Of a stretch of 64,000 nucleotides of DNA, positions 58,353 to 64,000 are shown in pieces. Made by a program: the position numbers and the translations under genes. Location: NCBI RefSeq assembly GCF_014268805.2, contig NZ_JABWRF020000004.1:62001-126000 (forward strand), in the 5' to 3' direction. Under the pieces are notes generated by a model, which made no database searches, was not told where the DNA came from, and worked only from the letters and a program-made list of their open reading frames with translations. The number at the start of each line of letters is the position of its first letter. Within the stretch, counting starts at the first letter, position 1. This DNA is from Pseudomonas farsensis (GTDB lineage: Bacteria; Pseudomonadota; Gammaproteobacteria; Pseudomonadales; Pseudomonadaceae).

Positions 58353-59711
58353 ATGTTCCTGGGATTCGACTACCTCAATGCCTTGCTCGAGGACGATCGC
58401 GAGAAGGGTGTCTACCGCTGCAAGCGGGAGATGTTCACTGACCCACGCCTGTTCGACCTTGAGATGAAGCACATCTTCGAGGGCAACTGGATCTATCTGG
58501 CGCATGAAAGCCAGATCCCGGAGAAAAATGACTTTATCACCCTGAACATGGGGCGCCAGCCGATCTTCATCGCGCGCAACAAGGACGGGGAGCTGAATGC
58601 GTTTCTCAATGCCTGTAGCCACCGCGGCGCCATGCTGTGCCGGCACAAGCGTGGCAACCGCTCCAGCTACACCTGCCCGTTCCACGGCTGGACATTCAAC
58701 AACAGCGGCAAGCTGCTCAAAGTCAAAGACCCCAGCAGCGCGGGCTACCCTGCCAGTTTCAACTGCGAGGGGTCGCATGATTTAACCAAAGTCGCCCGCT
58801 TCGAATCCTACCGCGGCTTCCTCTTCGGTAGCCTCAACGCAGACGTCAAACCCTTGGTCGAGCATCTGGGCGAATCTGCCAAGATTATCGACATGATCGT
58901 CGACCAGTCCCCTGAGGGGCTGGAAGTACTGCGCGGCGCCAGCTCGTATGTTTATGAAGGCAACTGGAAACTGACCGCCGAGAACGGCGCTGATGGGTAC
59001 CACGTAAGCTCCGTACACTGGAACTACGCCGCCACTCAGAATCAGCGCAAGCAGCGCGAAGCGGGCGATGAAATCAAGACCATGAGTGCAGGCGCCTGGG
59101 CCAAGCAAGGGGGCGGCTTCTACTCCTTCGACCACGGCCACCTGCTGCTCTGGACCCGCTGGGCCAACCCCGAGGACCGCCCGGCGTTCGAGCGTCGTGA
59201 GCAACTGGCACAGGACCATGGGCAGGCACGCGCGGACTGGATGATCCAGAACTCGCGCAACCTGTGTCTGTACCCGAACGTCTACCTGATGGACCAGTTC
59301 AGTTCCCAGATTCGTGTGGCGCGACCGATTTCCGTCAACAAGACCGAGATCACCATCTACTGCATCGCCCCGAAAGGCGAGAGCGCCGATGCTCGGGCAA
59401 AACGGATTCGCCAATACGAGGACTTTTTCAACGTCAGTGGCATGGCCACCCCGGATGACCTTGAAGAGTTCCGCTCTTGCCAGACCGGCTATGGTGGCGG
59501 GGCAGGCTGGAACGATATGTCCCGCGGGGCTGAACACTGGGTTGAAGGTGCAGACCAGGCGGCGCAGGAAATCGAACTCAAGCCTCTGATGTCTGGGGTG
59601 CGTACGGAAGACGAAGGCTTGTTCGTTCTGCAGCACAAGTATTGGCAGGACATGATGATCAAGGCGCTTGAGCACGAGCAGAAACTCATCCCTGTGGAGG
59701 CTGTGCAATGA
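58353..59711 (+). CDS. benA: Benzoate 1,2-dioxygenase large subunit
   Basis: This 452-residue alpha subunit of the ring-hydroxylating oxygenase turns benzoate into a cis-1,2-dihydroxy diol carboxylate. The Rieske cluster ligands are Cys88-His90 and Cys108-His111 (NACSHRGAML and YTCPFHGW). The mononuclear iron site is Asp214, His217 and His222 in ENGADGYHVSSVHW. The N-terminal YRCKREMFTDPRLFDLEMKH and overall sequence place it with BenA/XylX rather than AntA. ATG 58353 has GGAGG seven bases upstream. Its stop overlaps benB by four bases. Confidence 0.95.
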   Translation: MFLGFDYLNALLEDDREKGVYRCKREMFTDPRLFDLEMKHIFEGNWIYLAHESQIPEKNDFITLNMGRQPIFIARNKDGELNAFLNACSHRGAMLCRHKRGNRSSYTCPFHGWTFNNSGKLLKVKDPSSAGYPASFNCEGSHDLTKVARFESYRGFLFGSLNADVKPLVEHLGESAKIIDMIVDQSPEGLEVLRGASSYVYEGNWKLTAENGADGYHVSSVHWNYAATQNQRKQREAGDEIKTMSAGAWAKQGGGFYSFDHGHLLLWTRWANPEDRPAFERREQLAQDHGQARADWMIQNSRNLCLYPNVYLMDQFSSQIRVARPISVNKTEITIYCIAPKGESADARAKRIRQYEDFFNVSGMATPDDLEEFRSCQTGYGGGAGWNDMSRGAEHWVEGADQAAQEIELKPLMSGVRTEDEGLFVLQHKYWQDMMIKALEHEQKLIPVEAVQ

Positions 59712-60193
59712 GGCTTCATGAAACGGTCCGCGACTTCCTGTACCGCGAAGCACGCTTGCTGGATGACGCTCGGTGGGATGAGTGGTTGGAGCTGTATGCA
59801 GTCGATGCAAGCTTCTGGATGCCGTCCTGGGACGATGACGACACGCTGACCGAAGACCCGCAGAGTGAAATATCGCTGATCTGGTACGGCAACCGTGGCG
59901 GGCTTGAGGACCGTGTATTCCGTATCAAGACCGAGCGCTCGAGCGCAACCGTCCCGGATACACGCACCTCTCACAACATCAGCAACATCGAAGTTGTCGA
60001 GCACAGCAATGACGTGTGCAACGTTCGTTTCAACTGGCACACGCTGAGCTTTCGCTACAAGACCACTGACAGCTACTTCGGTACCAGCTTCTACACCTTG
60101 GATCTGCGCGGCGAACAGCCACTGATCAAGGCGAAAAAAGTGGTACTGAAAAATGACTATGTCCGTCAGGTCATCGACATCTACCACATCTGA
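59708..60193 (+). CDS. benB: Benzoate 1,2-dioxygenase small subunit
   Basis: This 161-residue beta subunit assembles with BenA in an alpha3beta3 oxygenase. It has the NTF2-like fold with FLYREARLLDDARWDEWLEL near the start, the YAVDASFWMPSWDDDD loop, TSHNISNIEVVE and the C-terminal VLKNDYVRQVIDIYHI. No catalytic residues are expected. ATG 59708 lies inside the last codons of benA (ATGA overlap), giving balanced translation of the subunits. Confidence 0.95.
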   Translation: MRLHETVRDFLYREARLLDDARWDEWLELYAVDASFWMPSWDDDDTLTEDPQSEISLIWYGNRGGLEDRVFRIKTERSSATVPDTRTSHNISNIEVVEHSNDVCNVRFNWHTLSFRYKTTDSYFGTSFYTLDLRGEQPLIKAKKVVLKNDYVRQVIDIYHI

Positions 60194-60263
60194 TACGAAG
60201 CAAGGCGAGTGTCCGCCCGCGTGCCTCGGCGCGCGGTGCTGGAACTCGCCCGCGAGGTGCAAC

Positions 60264-61274
60264 ATGAGTTTCCAGATCGCACTCAATTTCGAAGATGGCG
60301 TGACACGCTTCATCGAAGCCGGTGGCCACGAAACCGTAGCCGATGCCGCTTACCGCCAGGGGGTCAACATTCCGCTGGACTGCCGTGACGGGGCATGCGG
60401 TACCTGCAAGTGCAAAGCCGAATCCGGGCGCTATGACCTGGGTGACAATTTCATTGAAGACGCACTGAGCGAGCAAGAAATCGCCGAAGGCCTGGTGCTG
60501 ACTTGCCAGATGCGCGCCGAAAGCGATTGCGTCATCAGCATTCCTGCGTCCTCACAGGTGTGCAAGCTGGAGCAAGCCCGTTACCAGGCAGTCATCAGCA
60601 GCGTCGAGCAGTTGTCAGAGAGCACCCTTGCGCTCTCTATCAAGGGCGACGCCTTGGCGCGGCTGGCATTCCTTGCGGGGCAATACGCCAACCTTCAGGT
60701 GCCAGGCACCGAACACTCGCGTGCTTACTCGTTCAGCACCTTGCAGAAGGATGGCCAGGTTAGCTTTCTGGTCCGCAACGTGCCGGGCGGCTTGATGAGT
60801 ACGTTCTTGACCCGCGAAGCCAAGGTAGGCGACAGCCTGAGCCTGGTCGGCCCACTGGGTAGCTTCTACCTGCGCCCCATCCAGAGGCCACTGTTGCTGC
60901 TGGCGGGGGGGACTGGGCTTGCCCCGTTCACCGCCATGCTGGAGCGGATCGCCGAGCAGGGCAGTGATTTTCCGGTGCACCTGATCTATGGCGTGACCAA
61001 CGATTTCGACCTCGTCGAGATCGAGCGTCTGGACCGGTTTACAGCCTGCATTGCGAATTTCACCTACGGCGCTTGTGTGGCGAACCCTGAAAGCCAGCAC
61101 CCACTGAAAGGCTACGTGACCCAGCACATCGCACCGGCCCACCTGAATGAGGGTGACGTTGACGTTTACCTGTGCGGCCCGCCTGCCATGGTGGAGGCAG
61201 TCCACCGTTATATGGCTGAGCAAGGCCTTACCCCGGCCAATTTCTACTACGAGAAATTCGCAGCCGCATCCTGA
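60264..61274 (+). CDS. benC: Benzoate dioxygenase reductase
   Basis: This 336-residue reductase passes electrons from NADH through FAD and a plant-type 2Fe-2S centre to BenAB. The N-terminal ferredoxin domain has ligands Cys40, Cys45, Cys48 and Cys81 (DCRDGACGTCKC, LVLTCQM). The FAD domain has RAYSFST and the NAD domain has LLLAGGTGLAPF and VYLCGPPAMVEAV. ATG 60264 has GAGG eight bases upstream; a 70-bp gap with a small GC hairpin separates it from benB. A terminator-like hairpin follows, before benD. Confidence 0.95.
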   Translation: MSFQIALNFEDGVTRFIEAGGHETVADAAYRQGVNIPLDCRDGACGTCKCKAESGRYDLGDNFIEDALSEQEIAEGLVLTCQMRAESDCVISIPASSQVCKLEQARYQAVISSVEQLSESTLALSIKGDALARLAFLAGQYANLQVPGTEHSRAYSFSTLQKDGQVSFLVRNVPGGLMSTFLTREAKVGDSLSLVGPLGSFYLRPIQRPLLLLAGGTGLAPFTAMLERIAEQGSDFPVHLIYGVTNDFDLVEIERLDRFTACIANFTYGACVANPESQHPLKGYVTQHIAPAHLNEGDVDVYLCGPPAMVEAVHRYMAEQGLTPANFYYEKFAAAS

Positions 61275-61280
61275 CCTTTG

Positions 61281-61319
61281 GGGGCTGTCATCGCGCGGGT
61301 GAAGGCAGCCCTCTTTTTT
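61281..61319 (+). terminator. Intra-operon terminator-like hairpin between benC and benD
   Basis: GGGCTG (61282-61287) pairs with CAGCCC (61306-61311) and is followed at once by TCTTTTTTA. It sits seven bases after the benC stop and would reduce transcription into benD-catBCA unless it is leaky or overridden. Confidence 0.65.
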
Positions 61320-61390
61320 ATTCGACGCTGTCATGGCGTCCTGGCGCGTGCTTCCTGGCGGTCATGCAGGAGGCGGCGAGGGAGAAGTGT

Positions 61391-62149
61391 ATGAACCGAT
61401 TTCAAGGCAAAGTCGCCTTGGTGACAGGCGCTGCCCAGGGAATAGGGCTGGCCGTTGCTCGGCAGCTCAAGGCTGAAGGGGCATTGCTCGTCGCAGTGGA
61501 TCGCTCGGATCTTGTTCATGAACTGGCCGGCCCTGGTGTGCTCGCCCTGACGGCCAACCTGGAAGAGCATGAAGCGTGCAGTCGGGTAATGGCTGCGGCG
61601 GTAGAAGCATTCGGAAAACTGGATGTGCTTGTAAACAATGTTGGCGGCACGATTTGGGCCAAACCGTTCGAGCACTACGAGAAAGATCAGATCGAGGCGG
61701 AGGTACGTCGCTCGCTGTTCCCGACTTTATGGTGTTGCCATGCCGCTCTGCCTTACATGCTTGAACAGGGCTGCGGCGCGATCGTCAATGTCTCCTCCAT
61801 CGCCACGCGAGGCGTCAACCGCGTGCCGTACGGCGCCGCCAAGGGCGGTGTCAACGCACTGACTTCGTGCCTTGCATTCGAGACAGCGGAGCGTGGGGTG
61901 CGGGTGAACGCAACGGCGCCAGGCGGTACTGAAGCACCACCGCGGCGCATACCGCGAAACAGCGAGCAGCAGAGCCAGGACGAGAAGGGTTGGTACCAGC
62001 AAATTGTCGACCAGACCCTCAGCAGTAGCCTGATGAAGCGCTATGGCAGCATCGATGAGCAGGTGGGCGCGATTCTGTTCCTGGCGTCGGACGATGCCTC
62101 TTACATCACCGGCGTCACGCTTCCAGTGGGGGGAGGGGATTTGGGGTAG
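61391..62149 (+). CDS. benD: Benzoate diol dehydrogenase
   Basis: This 252-residue short-chain dehydrogenase oxidises and decarboxylates the benzoate cis-diol to catechol, giving back NADH. It has the nucleotide loop VALVTGAAQGIGLAVARQL, NNVGG, the catalytic Ser in IVNVSSIATRG, and the Tyr-x3-Lys pair in VPYGAAKGGVNALTS. The 1,6-dihydroxy-cyclohexadiene-carboxylate dehydrogenase type is indicated by the long SSSLMKRYGSIDEQV region and by position. ATG 61391 has GGGAG seven bases upstream. It lies after the terminator-like hairpin and 61 bp before catB. Confidence 0.93.
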   Translation: MNRFQGKVALVTGAAQGIGLAVARQLKAEGALLVAVDRSDLVHELAGPGVLALTANLEEHEACSRVMAAAVEAFGKLDVLVNNVGGTIWAKPFEHYEKDQIEAEVRRSLFPTLWCCHAALPYMLEQGCGAIVNVSSIATRGVNRVPYGAAKGGVNALTSCLAFETAERGVRVNATAPGGTEAPPRRIPRNSEQQSQDEKGWYQQIVDQTLSSSLMKRYGSIDEQVGAILFLASDDASYITGVTLPVGGGDLG

Positions 62150-62210
62150 CGGCGAAGCGCAAGCGCCGGGCACATCAAACCATCATCTCTCTGACCAAAC
62201 GGACTTCACC

Positions 62211-63332
62211 ATGACCTACCCAACAATCGACAGGCTCGATGCCATCATTGTCGACCTTCCGACCATTCGCCCGCACAAGCTCGCCATGCATACGATGCAG
62301 AAGCAAACCTTGGTGGTGCTGCGCCTGCGCTGCAGTGACGGTGTAGAAGGCATCGGCGAGGCAACCACCATTGGTGGGCTTGCCTATGGGTACGAGAGCC
62401 CGGAAGGCATCAAAGCCAACATCGATGCGTACCTTGCTCCGGCGTTGCTTGGCCTGCCTGCTGGCAACATCAACGCTGCGATGCAGAAACTGGACAAACT
62501 GGCCAAGGGCAACACCTTTGCCAAGTCAGGTATCGAGACTGCACTGCTCGACGCGCAAGGCAAGCGTCTTGGGCTGGCAGTCAGCGAGCTGCTCGGCGGC
62601 CGTGTGCGCGATAGCCTGGAAGTTGCGTGGACCTTGGCCAGCGGCGATACGGCCCGCGATATCGCGGAAGCGGAACATATGCTTGAAATTCGCCGTCACC
62701 GCGTTTTCAAGCTCAAGATTGGCGCGAACCCGCTCGAACAAGATCTCAAACACGTCATTTCAATCAAACGCGCGCTGGGCGAGCGCGCCAGCGTGCGGGT
62801 CGATGTCAACCAGTACTGGGACGAGTCACAAGCCTTCCGGGCTTGCCGGCTGCTCGCTGACAACGGCATCGACCTTATCGAACAGCCCATTTCACGCATC
62901 AACCGTAGTGGCCAGATCCGGCTCAACCAAAGCAGCCCAGCGCCCATCATGGCCGATGAATCCATCGAGAGTGTTGAAGATGCCTTCAGCCTGGCAGCCG
63001 ACGGTGCGGCCAGCATCTTTGCACTGAAGATCGCCAAAAATGGCGGGCCTCGCGCAGTACTGCGCACTGCGCAGATCGCACAGGCCGCCGGCATTGCTCT
63101 GTATGGCGGCACGATGCTCGAGGGCTCGATCGGCACCCTGGCCTCTGCCCATGCCTTTCTGACGCTGCGCCAGTTGACCTGGGGGACCGAGCTTTTCGGG
63201 CCACTGCTGCTGACGGAAGAAATCGTCAACGAGCCTCCTGTTTACCGGGACTTCGAGCTGCATGTCCCTCGGACACCGGGGCTTGGCCTGAGCCTGAATG
63301 AAGAACGCCTGGCGCGTTTCTGCCGGCATTGA
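62211..63332 (+). CDS. catB: Muconate cycloisomerase
   Basis: This 373-residue enzyme of the enolase superfamily (MLE subgroup) forms muconolactone from cis,cis-muconate. Length equals P. putida CatB. Catalytic features are the K-x-K in HRVFKLKIGA, metal ligands in VRVDVNQYWD, DLIEQPIS and IMADESIES, and the lysine in FALKIAKNGG. The N-terminal lid is TIGGLAYGYESPEG. ATG 62211 has only a weak purine stretch upstream. Only 61 bp separate it from benD, so it probably depends on upstream promoters and not on its own CatR-controlled promoter, unlike the usual P. putida arrangement. Confidence 0.95.
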   Translation: MTYPTIDRLDAIIVDLPTIRPHKLAMHTMQKQTLVVLRLRCSDGVEGIGEATTIGGLAYGYESPEGIKANIDAYLAPALLGLPAGNINAAMQKLDKLAKGNTFAKSGIETALLDAQGKRLGLAVSELLGGRVRDSLEVAWTLASGDTARDIAEAEHMLEIRRHRVFKLKIGANPLEQDLKHVISIKRALGERASVRVDVNQYWDESQAFRACRLLADNGIDLIEQPISRINRSGQIRLNQSSPAPIMADESIESVEDAFSLAADGAASIFALKIAKNGGPRAVLRTAQIAQAAGIALYGGTMLEGSIGTLASAHAFLTLRQLTWGTELFGPLLLTEEIVNEPPVYRDFELHVPRTPGLGLSLNEERLARFCRH

Positions 63333-63358
63333 TGCTGATCTGCAAGGAGAAAGAACAG

Positions 63359-63649
63359 ATGCTTTTCCACGTAAAGATGACCGTGAAGCTCCCCGGCGAC
63401 TTGGACCCGGCACAGGCCGCCAAGCTCAAGGCCGACGAGAAAGACCTGGCGCAACGCCTGCAGAGAGACGGCACCTGGCGACACCTGTGGCGTATTGCGG
63501 GGCAGTACGCCAATTACAGCGTCTTCGATGTGCCGAGCGTTGAAGCGCTGCACGACACCCTCATGCAACTGCCGCTGTTCCCTTACATGGACATCCAGGT
63601 CGAAGGCCTTTGCCGCCACCCATCGTCCATCCACAGCGATGACCGCTGA
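63359..63649 (+). CDS. catC: Muconolactone delta-isomerase
   Basis: This 96-residue enzyme converts muconolactone to 3-oxoadipate enol-lactone. Its size and the start MLFHVKMTVKLPGDLDP match P. putida CatC; WRIAGQYANYSVFDV and LFPYMDIQVEGLCRHPSSI are also typical. AAGGAG ten bases before ATG 63359 fixes the start. It lies 26 bp after catB and 37 bp before catA. Confidence 0.96.
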   Translation: MLFHVKMTVKLPGDLDPAQAAKLKADEKDLAQRLQRDGTWRHLWRIAGQYANYSVFDVPSVEALHDTLMQLPLFPYMDIQVEGLCRHPSSIHSDDR

Positions 63650-63686
63650 GCTGCGATCCAACCAGAACAAGACGAGGCACCCGATC

Positions 63687-64000
63687 ATGACCGTGAAAAT
63701 TTCGCAATCTGCCGAGACCCAAAAGTTCTTCGACGAGGTAAGCGGGTTTGGCAACACCGACGGAAACGCCCGCATCAAGACCATCATCCACCGCGTTCTG
63801 CAGGGCACCGCGCGGTTGATCGAAGAGCTCGAGGTCACCGAGGATGAATTCTGGCATGCCGTCGATTACTTGAACCGCCTGGGCGGCAAGGGCGAGGCGG
63901 GCTTGTTGGTAGCAGGCCTGGGGCTCGAGCACTTCCTTGATTTGCTCCAGGACGCCAAGGATGCCGAGGTTGGCCTTACGGGCGGCACCCCACGTACGAT
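63687..64000 (+). CDS. catA: Catechol 1,2-dioxygenase (5' part, cut by window edge)
   Basis: The first 104 codons of an intradiol dioxygenase that opens catechol to cis,cis-muconate. The N-terminal helical dimer domain typical of CatA is visible: VKISQSAETQKFF, TARLIEELEVTEDEFWHAVDYLNRLGG, EAGLLVAGLGLEHFLDLL and GGTPRT, which leads into the catalytic domain lying beyond the window. The iron ligands are not included. It follows catC by 37 bp in the benABCD-catBCA run. Frame is open to the edge. Confidence 0.95.
   Translation, partial: MTVKISQSAETQKFFDEVSGFGNTDGNARIKTIIHRVLQGTARLIEELEVTEDEFWHAVDYLNRLGGKGEAGLLVAGLGLEHFLDLLQDAKDAEVGLTGGTPRT

Overview
The window looks like a chromosomal segment of a Pseudomonas putida-group bacterium. 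Supporting signs are the high GC content, an MvaU/TurB-type H-NS protein, a BenR/XylS-controlled ben-cat cluster, a typical 358-residue pseudomonad HPPD, and several perfect REP-type inverted repeats. No rRNA, tRNA, CRISPR array or intact insertion sequence was seen.

Layout. 0.3-8.5 kb: cytosine/purine permease, chemoreceptor, LysE exporter, hybrid histidine kinase, PbpG endopeptidase and a small VYVQQP-repeat protein. 8.6-17.7 kb: AroE-like dehydrogenase, glyoxalase I, TurB, CobF, a TerC/CBS membrane protein preceded by a 29-codon overlapping leader ORF, RarD-like permease, CSS-EAL phosphodiesterase and HPPD (itself preceded by a 35-codon ORF and a U8-tailed hairpin). 18.0-24.6 kb: a five-gene leftward operon encoding three phage tail-collar-type proteins, a GNAT acetyltransferase and a 1,390-residue Ig-like/IPT-repeat autotransporter. 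25.1-33.7 kb: a 148-bp palindromic element, MFS transporter, two small envelope proteins, AllE, a sulfonate-type monooxygenase/binding-protein pair, a beta-propeller protein and an amino-acid-type binding protein. 33.9-42.6 kb: MHYT-GGDEF-EAL protein, several DUF genes, an orphan cysteine desulfurase, a saccharopine-dehydrogenase-like/DUF2269 pair, and a divergent LysR/acyl-CoA dehydrogenase pair.

42.9-46.5 kb is accessory-looking: a PAAR-type T6SS effector with a glycine-rich membrane-active C-terminus, followed by two divergent paralogous three-TM proteins that are probably tandem immunity genes. 46.6-50.3 kb is a leftward operon under an unmistakable cobalamin riboswitch: binding protein, permease and ATPase of a BtuFCD-type transporter, ending in a pseudoazurin-like copper protein. 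50.3-56.6 kb holds a DUF1624-type acyltransferase, the NAD-salvage genes pncA-pncB divergent from the regulator nrtR, and an RNA-repair cassette (Rnl5-like RNA ligase plus HD-Pnk end-healing enzyme) preceded by a long, poly-U-tailed structured leader.

56.7-64 kb is aromatic catabolism: benR, a small divergent GNAT gene, and benABCD-catBCA running into the window edge. Together these convert benzoate to a benzoate diol, catechol, cis,cis-muconate and muconolactone. The ben promoter carries two textbook TGCA-N6-GGNTA operators exactly 21 bp apart.

The most promising leads for new biology are the tail-collar/GNAT/autotransporter operon, the PAAR effector with duplicated immunity genes, the RNA-repair cassette with its structured leader, the overlapping leader ORF of the TerC gene, and the cupredoxin at the end of a B12-riboswitch operon.
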